A stretch of 5,249 nt of DNA from an uncultured bacterium. GTDB taxonomy: Bacteria > Actinomycetota > Thermoleophilia > BMS3ABIN01. Shown in pieces: positions 1 through 5,209 of the stretch; positions within the stretch are counted from its first letter, which is position 1, and the number at the start of each line of letters is the position of its first letter. The stretch spans positions 1 through 5,249 of the forward strand of contig CAJVWY010000099.1 in NCBI GenBank assembly GCA_913009925.1, in the 5' to 3' direction. A program made the position numbers and the translations under genes. The notes beneath the pieces were generated by a model. It was not told the DNA's origin. It worked only from the letters and a program-made list of their open reading frames with translations, and did no database searches.

Positions 1-258
1 CCTCGCCGCCTCCAACGCTGCGCGGTATTCGGCCTGCTCCGCCTCTATCCGAGTCTGCTCAGCTCTCTGTCTCTCCTGTTCCGCCTGACGCGCCGCTTCC
101 TGAGCCGCCGCCTGAGTCTCTGTAGCCGTGACAAGCGAGCGGGCTCCGTCAGCAACCCATGCGGAGGCCAGGGTGATACGTTGCCCCAGGGCCTCTCTCT
201 GTTCTCTCTGTCGTTGTTTATTGGCTTGGTCATGGTTATGGATTGATATTCCGGCCAT
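1..258 (-). CDS. Coiled-coil protein, probably membrane-anchored; C terminus beyond left edge, true start unresolved
   Basis: This frame is open from an ATG at 258 to the window edge: 86 codons with no stop. From about residue 45 it is almost pure Ala/Glu/Gln/Arg (for example QAEQERQRAEQ and RIEAEQAEYRAALEAA), a long helical coiled coil. Residues 12-23 (QANKQRQREQRE) are strongly polar. I chose ATG 258 because it is the first in-frame ATG, and an AGGCGG motif lies 7 nt upstream (TTTTTTG spacer). However, the same frame stays open upstream to 453 and encodes a basic stretch GKKLRRH, then a hydrophobic segment IPILLIIAACIGGFLMAGIS, just like a signal anchor. No in-frame ATG, GTG or usable TTG precedes that segment; the nearest ATG (332-334) is one base out of frame. 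Known families with an N-terminal anchor plus periplasmic or extracytoplasmic coiled coil include spanin-like and tail-associated proteins, but I do not recognise this one. Coding status is confident; start and function are not. Confidence 0.7.
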   Translation of the reverse strand, partial: MAGISIHNHDQANKQRQREQREALGQRITLASAWVADGARSLVTATETQAAAQEAARQAEQERQRAEQTRIEAEQAEYRAALEAAR

Positions 259-259
259 C

Positions 260-283
260 AAAAAACCGCCTATGCAGGCGGCT
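260..283 (-). terminator. Terminator-like hairpin with T6 tract
   Basis: Read on the minus strand, CCGCCT-GCAT-AGGCGG forms a perfect 6-bp GC-rich stem with a 4-nt loop, extendable by a G-T and an A-T pair, and is followed directly by TTTTTT. This is the form of an intrinsic terminator, about 90 nt after the tail-fibre stop. Against this, it lies inside an open frame that reads as a membrane segment, and it ends one base before the ATG at 258, leaving no room for a new promoter. It could instead mask the AGGCGG ribosome-binding site of the coiled-coil gene. Confidence 0.45.
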
Positions 284-343
284 ATGATTAGCAGGATTGG
301 TATGTGGCGCCGTAGCTTCTTACCGTCGATACATCCTTTCCGG

Positions 344-354
344 GGGGCTGCCCC
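344..354 (-). other. Short GC-rich hairpin after the tail-fibre stop
   Basis: On the minus strand GGGG-CAG-CCCC can fold into a 4-bp stem with a 3-nt loop, 17 nt after the fibre stop codon. It has no T-tract after it (CCGGAAAGG follows), so it is not an intrinsic terminator by itself. The adjoining run of six C is also a place where an assembly indel could hide. Confidence 0.25.
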
Positions 355-371
355 TGTGGTCGTGGATATGA

Positions 372-1796
372 CTAGCCGGGCAGGGAGCGGCTGGCAATGC
401 TTCGGGTAGCTGTACCCCTGCTGGCCGTGTTTCTCGTGGCGACGGCTCTGGCTCTATTGCCGTAACCTGCCAGCTTGTTGGTGGCGTCGAATGGGAAATA
501 CAGGCCGTTTATCTTGATGCCCAGGCTCGTACTATCCGCCATATAGGCGTCCACTTCGGCCTGTGTGATCTGCCCCTGTTGGACATACCACTGGCGAGAC
601 TTGCCGTTGTTCGCCCATTCGGCGTCGGTGGCCGATGTGTCCATCTGAAAGCCGATTAACACCCTGTCTACTGTCTGGAGTTGCGAGCTATGGTATGCGG
701 TGCTGGCGTGGCTGTCGTGCTGTACCGAGCCACTCCCCACTTTGAGCCACAGATGCTTTCCTGCGACGATCCCAGGGGCTCCATCCGGCAGATAGGCCAT
801 GATGCCCCGGATAACATCGCCTGCGCTGAACGTGAAGTCGCCCAGCTCAATGTAGGTTGGGTCAGCAAGGCCCCACGGGTCAGCGGAATTGTCCCACCGC
901 GCCCACAGGAAGTGATTCGTCGGTGGGCGCGCCGTCTTCTTGAAGATGGACATTTGAGCCAGGGGAAAGCAGTTGACCCCATCGCAGCTTGAATAACGGT
1001 TGGCGATATTGAACAGGTCGCAGTCGCTCTCGCTCCGGTCAGTACTGTTGAAGTTCGGCACCCACTCGATGGCTGCCCACCACGCGTTGGTCAGGTCGAG
1101 ATCCACCAGCCGGTTACTGACCACACCGAATCCATCCTGCCTGACTACTATCCCTGCCGGTGAGTCCTGTACGACGCAGCCGACCCCGTCTTCACGGGCC
1201 ACAGGCGAGAGATAATTATTGCTACCCTGGAACCCCTGCGGGTTGGTTCGCTGGAGGACTACGTCGTAGCAGTCGAACTCTATCGCTCCAGCAGCCAGGG
1301 CGCTGTAGCCCTCAATCATTATCCAGATGCTGGTTGTACCCGCGGGGATAGCAGGGATGTCCAGCTTTTCAATACGCCCCGATGTTGATGTTGACACGCT
1401 ATACTGGTCGTAGGACGGCTCGAACATCAGCCGGAGACGTGCCACGGCTCCATTATATGGATAGCCCGAGGCATCAGGATCCATATCGATATCGACTGCT
1501 GCTGATATTAGGTCGCCGACGCTCAAACCGTAATCAGCTATGGCACCAGTCGCGTACAAGATGGAGAAATTCTTGTCAGCGGAGCCGGTCCCGTCCATGT
1601 AGATACGCTGTTTACGGGCAACAATTGAATAACTTCCCGCTCCCCCATTCCATGCTGTAGAAGACCAGCCTCTTGCTACACCACTACCGCCATCCTGTGA
1701 GAGAGACGGATATGGTACGCAGTTACGCTGGAACGGCGGGAGGACCAGACCGTCAGTACCGAAGTATGCTGATTGTTTGAGTTCTATCTTTATCAT
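372..1796 (-). CDS. Tail-fibre / receptor-binding-like protein with jelly-roll-like and LamG-like halves and Arg pentapeptide tail
   Basis: This 474-residue protein is probably an adhesin at the phage tail tip. Residues about 40-182 look like a carbohydrate-binding jelly roll: GLSVGDLISAAVDID (90-104), IPAGTTSIWIMIEGYSAL (149-166), IEFDCYDVVLQ (172-182). Residues about 200-425 look like a LamG/concanavalin fold, ending in the usual pattern VDRVLIGFQMD (376-386), then W403YVQQGQITQAEVDAYMAD421, the 'Lt.aEi.ay' helix. Cysteines 259, 271 and 276 cluster. Residues 451-470 are four pentapeptides x-[VTI]-A-[TS]-R, followed by SLPG and stop. There is no enzymatic motif. The ATG shares one base with the preceding gene's TAA (TAATG), and its own Shine-Dalgarno is weak, so it is probably translated by reinitiation. 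The domain assignments come from reading residue patterns and have not been tested by profile search; the fibre role is inferred from these folds and from its position downstream of the tail-tip genes. Confidence 0.8.
   Translation of the reverse strand: MIKIELKQSAYFGTDGLVLPPFQRNCVPYPSLSQDGGSGVARGWSSTAWNGGAGSYSIVARKQRIYMDGTGSADKNFSILYATGAIADYGLSVGDLISAAVDIDMDPDASGYPYNGAVARLRLMFEPSYDQYSVSTSTSGRIEKLDIPAIPAGTTSIWIMIEGYSALAAGAIEFDCYDVVLQRTNPQGFQGSNNYLSPVAREDGVGCVVQDSPAGIVVRQDGFGVVSNRLVDLDLTNAWWAAIEWVPNFNSTDRSESDCDLFNIANRYSSCDGVNCFPLAQMSIFKKTARPPTNHFLWARWDNSADPWGLADPTYIELGDFTFSAGDVIRGIMAYLPDGAPGIVAGKHLWLKVGSGSVQHDSHASTAYHSSQLQTVDRVLIGFQMDTSATDAEWANNGKSRQWYVQQGQITQAEVDAYMADSTSLGIKINGLYFPFDATNKLAGYGNRARAVATRNTASRGTATRSIASRSLPG
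387..446 (-). repeat. Four pentapeptide repeats x-[VTI]-A-[TS]-R at the fibre C terminus
   Basis: Residues 451-470 read AVATR, NTASR, GTATR, SIASR. The preceding GNRAR (446-450) may be a degenerate copy. The four Arg codons are all different (AGA, AGG, CGA, CGC), so the repeat is kept as protein and not as recent DNA duplication. Confidence 0.75.
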
Positions 1797-2230
1797 TAGA
1801 TCTTGTAACCGAACAGGGTAGCGGTCCCCGTACCGTCTGTAATGGTTAGGCCCGCGTCTTCACCGTCACCGCCTTCAATCGGATGTGGGAATTTGAATAC
1901 CCCTCCGGAGTCAGGTGCCGGGGTTATCGGTTTTACAGCGCTGGTGCCAGCCAACGTAACATCGAATGTGCTGGCTGTTGCGCCGTTGGTGAATGTGAAT
2001 CCTTCGATTACAGCATATTCCCCGCTGCCGATTGCCTCACTTGCAGGTGTGCCAACAATGGCGTCGGCCTCCCAGTTGTTTCGGAGGTCGTCTCTTTGCG
2101 CTACTCCCGCCGTATCCGTACCGTAAGCGAGAGGGCCGGGATTGGTGTACATCGCGTTGTTGGGGTCCAGCTGCATCCCAATCCATTTTCCCAAAGTAGC
2201 GCTCCAAGCTTTTACTCTCGCGAATATCAT
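1796..2230 (-). CDS. Probable small virion structural protein, 144 aa
   Basis: I do not recognise a named family. The N terminus (ARVKAWSATLGKWIGMQLD, residues 4-22) is followed by a polar central part and a C-terminal half rich in Gly, Thr and Ala with alternating hydrophobic residues: EYAVIEGFTFTNGATASTFD (71-90), then P-x-P-DSGGVFKFPHPI (104-118), LTITDGTGTATLFGYKI (128-144). This pattern of short beta strands, ending in 'Ltv..g.gt...Gy', is seen in small phage decoration, adaptor or fibre-associated beta-sandwich proteins; that reading is inference. There are no membrane segments and no cysteines. It has the strongest ribosome-binding site in the window, so high expression is expected, in line with a structural role. 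Its TAA overlaps the fibre gene's ATG by one base, which suggests that the two products are made together and may act together at the tail tip. Confidence 0.75.
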   Translation of the reverse strand: MIFARVKAWSATLGKWIGMQLDPNNAMYTNPGPLAYGTDTAGVAQRDDLRNNWEADAIVGTPASEAIGSGEYAVIEGFTFTNGATASTFDVTLAGTSAVKPITPAPDSGGVFKFPHPIEGGDGEDAGLTITDGTGTATLFGYKI

Positions 2231-2232
2231 AA

Positions 2233-2418
2233 TTACCTCCTAAATAATTTGGTCGGCTGTGTGATCATGTCCGGGGTCATGATGCTGCTGCCGATCTCGC
2301 GCAGCATCCATTCAGCTTCATCTTTGGGAATCGCATCGTTGGGGTCATAGGCTGAGGCGTGTTCATCCGTGGCGTCCTTGACCCATTGCGGCAGGCTGTT
2401 GTCCGGATCTTCTGCCAT
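2233..2418 (-). CDS. Small hypothetical protein, 61 aa
   Basis: I do not recognise this protein. It is a soluble, acidic-leaning 61-residue protein with no membrane segment or cysteine: MAEDPDNSLPQWVKDATDEH at the start, then DAIPKDEAEWMLREIGSSI (28-46), likely a helix, and TKLFRR at the end. It lies 12 nt after the lysin stop. The ribosome-binding site is modest: AGGA, overlapping the lysin TAG, 10 nt from the ATG. An ATG 11 nt further upstream (2426-2428) is out of frame with it. Support for a real gene comes from how exactly it fills the space between two coupled genes, and from its end, whose codons supply the downstream Shine-Dalgarno. Its place beside the lysin could mean a lysis accessory role, or it could belong with the virion genes that follow; the sequence does not decide. 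Confidence 0.65.
   Translation of the reverse strand: MAEDPDNSLPQWVKDATDEHASAYDPNDAIPKDEAEWMLREIGSSIMTPDMITQPTKLFRR
2235..2241 (-). promoter_or_regulatory. Perfect Shine-Dalgarno AGGAGGT for the 144-aa gene
   Basis: AGGAGGT stands 4 nt before the ATG at 2230, a full match to the anti-Shine-Dalgarno. It is made from the last two Arg codons and the stop codon of the 61-aa gene (AGG AGG TAA), so the ribosome ending one gene sits on the start site of the next. Confidence 0.85.
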
Positions 2419-2430
2419 CTTGCCGCCATC

Positions 2431-2781
2431 CTACGAAGCCGCCCGCCGCGCCAGTTCGTCATTGACAGCCTCAGCGATTGCCTTTAGGTCGTCATCTGTC
2501 AGGCCGCCGGCGATGGTACTTCCCCTTGAGAGCAGTTCGGCGATGCCGACCTGGACCTTGTTGCCGGCTTCGACCTCGGCGTCGATATTCCGAAACATCG
2601 CCTTGAGCGCCAGGGTCTGAGGCCCCTTGATTTGCGGGATAGGCTTGCCGAAGTAGCCTTTAGCCACCTCCTGGAGCCAGTTCTTCTGAAACTCCCCCGG
2701 TATCGGCCATATTGTCTTAGCCCCGAAGTCGGCAATCCATTCCTGCGTGGTGCCGTCGTCGAATTTTATGATCGCAATCAT
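2431..2781 (-). CDS. Possible internally initiated C-terminal lysin product, 116 aa
   Basis: Inside the lysin gene and in the same frame, ATG 2781 (Met204) follows a very strong ribosome-binding site and sits exactly at the domain boundary. The predicted product is the C-terminal region alone: MIAIIKFDDGTTQEWIADFG at the start, a middle part with QEVAKGYFGKPIPQIKG, then the C-terminal LTDDDL..IAEAVNDELARR helix. It is soluble and has no cysteine. Known precedent: several phage endolysins (enterococcal Lys170, clostridial CD27L and CTP1L) make a C-terminal wall-binding subunit from an internal start and assemble it with the full-length enzyme. Whether that applies here is inference, because the purine-rich motif also simply encodes a Lys/Gly/Arg/Glu/Asp linker. 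Confidence 0.45.
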   Translation of the reverse strand: MIAIIKFDDGTTQEWIADFGAKTIWPIPGEFQKNWLQEVAKGYFGKPIPQIKGPQTLALKAMFRNIDAEVEAGNKVQVGIAELLSRGSTIAGGLTDDDLKAIAEAVNDELARRAAS

Positions 2782-3390
2782 GTCTTCGTCCTCCCTCCCT
2801 TTCTCAAATGGGTACTGTCCGAAATCTTCTTGCCTTGCCTCATTCAGGTCGAACTCTCCGCCATGACCTCTGATCCCGTTCTGGTACTGGAAGATGTGAT
2901 TGCGGGGGTCAATCATTGTGTAGTGAAGTTCACGATTCCACGACCAAGCGTAGGTCTGCCAAGCGTATTTGGCGGTCCCATTGTCCAGGCATCGCTTTAT
3001 CACCCAGTAGCTGCCGTAGACGCCGACCCGGTCAGGGCCGATAACATTCGCTACTCCGCGGAGGTACTCATCGATGGCGGGCTGATCGCCGGCTGAGGCG
3101 TCGAAGTCCACAGCGAAATAGATAGGCCGACCGGTGATGCCCAGCATCCGGGCCTGGTTCGTGGCTTCGGTCGCATCATCCTGGCCAGCTCGGTATCCAG
3201 CCAGAGCCCTTCCCGCGCTGGTTTCCCATACGAGCACGATGGACAGGCCCAGGGACAATGCAAGGTCGCGCTCCGCCCTATCGATGTTCTTGGAGCGGTC
3301 GTAACTCAGATACCGGCATATGAACTCATAGCCGACTGCTGCAACAGCCCCGAGGTCCGGCCTGCTTTTGGAGTAGTCGATGCCTTTCAT
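2431..3390 (-). CDS. Endolysin with DUF1906 (Rv2525c-like) glycoside-hydrolase-like domain
   Basis: Probable peptidoglycan hydrolase for host lysis, 319 residues. Residues 1-195 match the DUF1906 TIM-barrel pattern: GIDYS (3-7, Asp5), YEFICRYLS (21-29), IVLVWE (51-56, Glu56), IYFAVDFD (90-97, Asp95/Asp97), RVGVYGSYWVIKRCL (121-135), W144QTYAWS, and IFQYQNG..GHGGEFDLNEA (166-185, Asp181). These acidic residues at strand ends are the likely active site, by analogy with the family and GH25-like barrels. There is no signal peptide, so export would need a holin. After an acidic linker (GREDED, 198-203) comes a separate region (204-319) that starts MIAIIKFDDGTTQEWIADFG and ends in a helix LTDDDLKAIAEAVNDELARR (297-316); it may be for wall binding or oligomerisation. 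The ATG overlaps the holin-like gene's TGA by 4 nt (ATGA), with GAGGGG 3 nt upstream. It could also be a virion-associated lysin, given the tail genes around it. Confidence 0.88.
   Translation of the reverse strand: MKGIDYSKSRPDLGAVAAVGYEFICRYLSYDRSKNIDRAERDLALSLGLSIVLVWETSAGRALAGYRAGQDDATEATNQARMLGITGRPIYFAVDFDASAGDQPAIDEYLRGVANVIGPDRVGVYGSYWVIKRCLDNGTAKYAWQTYAWSWNRELHYTMIDPRNHIFQYQNGIRGHGGEFDLNEARQEDFGQYPFEKGREDEDMIAIIKFDDGTTQEWIADFGAKTIWPIPGEFQKNWLQEVAKGYFGKPIPQIKGPQTLALKAMFRNIDAEVEAGNKVQVGIAELLSRGSTIAGGLTDDDLKAIAEAVNDELARRAAS
2789..2805 (-). promoter_or_regulatory. Internal Shine-Dalgarno in the lysin gene
   Basis: The purine tract GAGAAAGGGAGGGAGGA ends in GGAGGA, 7 nt (CGAAGAC) before the in-frame ATG at 2781. 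Motif and spacing are better than those of the lysin's own start, and among the best in the window. Confidence 0.55.
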
Positions 3391-3644
3391 AATCCCCTCG
3401 TTGCTACAACTGTGACAAATGCTCCAGTAAGAATGCCGATGAACGTGACAGAGATTCCAAGCATGCTCACTAAAAACTTTTCTCGCCCGGTGAGTTTGCC
3501 ATTGCCGTTCTGCACTACCTGTTTTTTAGAGGGAGGCTGGCAGCTTTTCTTCGCGCACTCGATCTGGATCTTGCTTGTGATGGAAAACAGCCGGTCGATC
3601 TTTTGTTCCATCCTGTCCCACCGCTTTGTTTCTTCATCTGTCAC
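3387..3644 (-). CDS. Holin or XhlA-like small membrane protein, 85 aa, GTG start
   Basis: Probable lysis-timing or membrane protein. Residues 1-34 are charged and helical (TDEETKRWDRMEQKIDRLFS), as in the N-terminal part of XhlA-type phage proteins. A polar linker with C30-x4-C35 and NGNGK (46-50) follows, then a single hydrophobic segment of about 26 residues (57-82: FLVSMLGISVTFIGILTGAF and on) and a short tail TRGL. The start is GTG at 3644: AGGAG lies 7 nt upstream, and no in-frame ATG gives a better start (Met12 would cut the helix). It lies 3 nt after the hub gene and overlaps the lysin by ATGA. The holin-then-lysin order with translational coupling is the main support; a single membrane segment with a cytoplasmic helix fits a class III-like or XhlA-like type. 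It could instead be a holin partner, with the pore former elsewhere. Confidence 0.7.
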   Translation of the reverse strand: MTDEETKRWDRMEQKIDRLFSITSKIQIECAKKSCQPPSKKQVVQNGNGKLTGREKFLVSMLGISVTFIGILTGAFVTVVATRGL

Positions 3645-3647
3645 GTG

Positions 3648-4862
3648 CTATCTCCTTACCATTAACTGACTGATCATTTGCTCCACTTCGTCTACGTCCT
3701 CGCCGACATTGATCTTGTTCGAACCCTTACTGATGCTGACGTTGGCCTCATACGCAAGAAACCCGGTGATGTTATCAACCGGGTTCGCTTCGTCAAACTC
3801 ATATGTTGCCAGCGAGGGGATCTTGATCACGTCCCCGGCGCGGATGAAGCCAGCCCATTGCTTCCCCCGGCCGACGCGCTTGATCTTCTTCAGCGGCAAC
3901 GTAATGCTGCCTATCGCCCGTGGTCTCTTGTATTTGTCGAGGTAGGCTTGCGCTATGGCAGTAGCGGCGGCGGCGGAAAGATAGCCGTCACCGCCAGTCA
4001 GGTCGAGAACTTTGAACTCCCAGCTGCCGGGTGTGTATTTGTTTATAGACGCCCAATCATCTACACCGAGAGCCACCGGCGCTCCGCTGGAATCGGTGAA
4101 CTTGGCGTAGACAGAATTGCAGTATTTTTTCCAGTCGAGGCGGATATTGATATCGCCCGGCTCAAAGTCCCATGGCTCGATGATCCAGTCCACAGTCTTC
4201 AGCGGCTCGTAGGCGCCGCCGAGCCGGTTTCGCCAGAAGGGATAGCAACCCATCTCGTCAGGGCCGTCAGGGCCGGGGAAGATCCCGCAGGTGGCATCTA
4301 TTACCCGCAGCATCCGTGACATGATTTCCTCAGCCATGACCGCGAAGGTGTAGTCCTCGTTGACCACCGGCTGGGCGGTGCCAACAATGAATTGATGGGA
4401 GTCCTTGATCCACGGGCAGCCCGCGCTTATCCAGCTGTGGTCGGCATACCAGCCCGCTACGACACCCACGCCGAACATTGCCTCTATATACTCTCGCGCG
4501 TACCAGGCTTCCGTCCCCACTGTGCGATGATAGATGCTCTTTCCGTAGTGGGCAGCATGCCCCTGGCAGGAGTAAAGCCATTCGCCAGACGCTTCATCCT
4601 CGCGAACGTCGTAGACCGATGTCTGCACCGCCCGCCCGTCGAGGTTGTACCATAGGTCGATGGCGTCATTTTTCTGCGCTATCAGCTTCGAGGCACTGAA
4701 TTTCAAATAACCATCGCCGCCCTGCAGCACCGTCTGGAATTCAATTCCCGCCGCGCCATCCGGATTAAGACCGCTGCGCTCCAGGATGTTGGCCTTGTGG
4801 CGGTCACTGTAAGCCGTCGCCCTGGTAGTGTTTTTTAAGACATGTAACGAGATCTCGGACAT
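3648..4862 (-). CDS. Tail-tip / baseplate-hub protein, siphovirus Gp37-like
   Basis: Probable tail-tip hub protein, 404 residues from ATG 4862. From a hydrophobic-polar N terminus (ISLHVLKNTTRATAYSDRHK, residues 4-23) it runs through a beta-rich domain with SASKLIAQKNDAIDLWYNLD (about 57-76), a central Trp/Tyr-rich region (YADHSWISAGCPWIKDSH, about 140-157), and WIIEPWDFEPGDINIRLDWKKY. The C-terminal part, FIRAGDVIKIPSL followed by NITGFLAYEANVSISKGSNK, is the typical end of hub proteins that fold like phage T4 gp27 or the Gp37-like siphovirus family ('r.GD.v.i' then 'it.f.y......s...g'). I chose ATG 4862 over GTG 4865 because the upstream AGG is 5 nt from the ATG but only 2 nt from the GTG. 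The ATG shares one base with the preceding TGA (TGATG). Position directly after a Dit-like gene is the classical Dit-Tal/hub order. Family assignment is from sequence pattern, not from a profile search. Confidence 0.75.
   Translation of the reverse strand: MSEISLHVLKNTTRATAYSDRHKANILERSGLNPDGAAGIEFQTVLQGGDGYLKFSASKLIAQKNDAIDLWYNLDGRAVQTSVYDVREDEASGEWLYSCQGHAAHYGKSIYHRTVGTEAWYAREYIEAMFGVGVVAGWYADHSWISAGCPWIKDSHQFIVGTAQPVVNEDYTFAVMAEEIMSRMLRVIDATCGIFPGPDGPDEMGCYPFWRNRLGGAYEPLKTVDWIIEPWDFEPGDINIRLDWKKYCNSVYAKFTDSSGAPVALGVDDWASINKYTPGSWEFKVLDLTGGDGYLSAAAATAIAQAYLDKYKRPRAIGSITLPLKKIKRVGRGKQWAGFIRAGDVIKIPSLATYEFDEANPVDNITGFLAYEANVSISKGSNKINVGEDVDEVEQMISQLMVRR
3652..3656 (-). promoter_or_regulatory. 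Shine-Dalgarno AGGAG that fixes the GTG start of the holin-like gene
   Basis: AGGAG with a 7-nt spacer (ATAGCAC) precedes the GTG at 3644. It is built from the hub gene's last codons AGG AGA and stop TAG, the same arrangement as at 2235-2241. Confidence 0.8.
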
Positions 4863-5151
4863 CACTGCCTGTCATAGAGCCTGCGGGGGACGTAGCTGAG
4901 CTTCGTTACCGCCGCATCCGGAACCAGAGTGTCCGTAGAGCTATCCTGCGCGAAGACGGCGATGTTATTGACCCCCGGCGTCAACGAGTCCAGCCCGCCG
5001 GTTGAGCGCTTGTTCATGTCGTGGGAATTGTTCACGGTACCATCGGTGGACATCGTGACCCCTGCACTATCGATGTAGCGCGTATCCAGCGTCATATATT
5101 TTCTGGTGGACGGCGGGGCGATGAAGCGCCCGCCCCCGTCTACGGGGAAGG
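4862..5151 (-). CDS. Distal tail (Dit-like) protein, C-terminal fragment cut by the contig end
   Basis: Only the C terminus is present. The first in-frame ATG is at 5095, but the frame stays open and protein-like up to 5151 (GGGRFIAPPSTRKY precedes that Met), so 5095 is internal. Beyond 5151 the sequence is adapter. The visible part reads DSAGVTMSTDGTVNN, then GGLDSLTPGVNNIAVFAQDS, then VTKLSYVPRRLYDRQ. In the known family of siphovirus distal tail proteins the C terminus carries 'LpPG.N.I.v' followed by a final strand '.v.YRPRy', which fits. Dit forms the hexameric hub between tail tube and tip, and the hub protein follows it by a TGATG junction, as expected. It is truncated by the assembly and is not a broken gene. 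Confidence 0.65.
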
Positions 5152-5209
5152 AGATCGGAAGAGCGTCGTGGAGGGAAAGAGTGTAGATCTCGGTGGTCGC
5201 CGGAGCATT
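5152..5209 (+). other. Illumina TruSeq universal adapter read-through (artefact)
   Basis: The 58 bases match the reverse complement of the TruSeq universal adapter, starting with AGATCGGAAGAGCGTCGTG. There are 3 mismatches, at 5171, 5203 and 5205, all T read as G, consistent with low-quality read ends. This is library sequence, not genome. Confidence 0.97.

Noticed and set aside
45..233. 62-codon minus-strand frame rich in Arg
   Set aside because: It is a shifted-frame shadow of the coiled-coil gene (Gln/Glu/Ala codons read out of frame give Arg/Leu), with no ribosome-binding site.
372..456. Possible -1 frameshift fusing the fibre to the downstream anchor/coiled-coil frame
   Set aside because: The frames do overlap openly from 453 to 372, but there is no slippery heptamer before the fibre stop, and a fibre ending in a membrane anchor makes little sense.
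2632..3096. 154-codon plus-strand frame
   Set aside because: Antisense to the lysin gene, whose domain pattern is clear; no independent support.
3678..4319. 213-codon plus-strand frame
   Set aside because: It lies wholly antisense to the hub gene, has no Shine-Dalgarno or recognisable pattern, and is expected in GC-rich coding DNA.
1..5151. tRNA genes, CRISPR arrays, insertion sequences, attachment sites
   Set aside because: No spaced direct repeats, terminal inverted repeats, transposase patterns or cloverleaf-like segments were seen; the window is almost fully coding.
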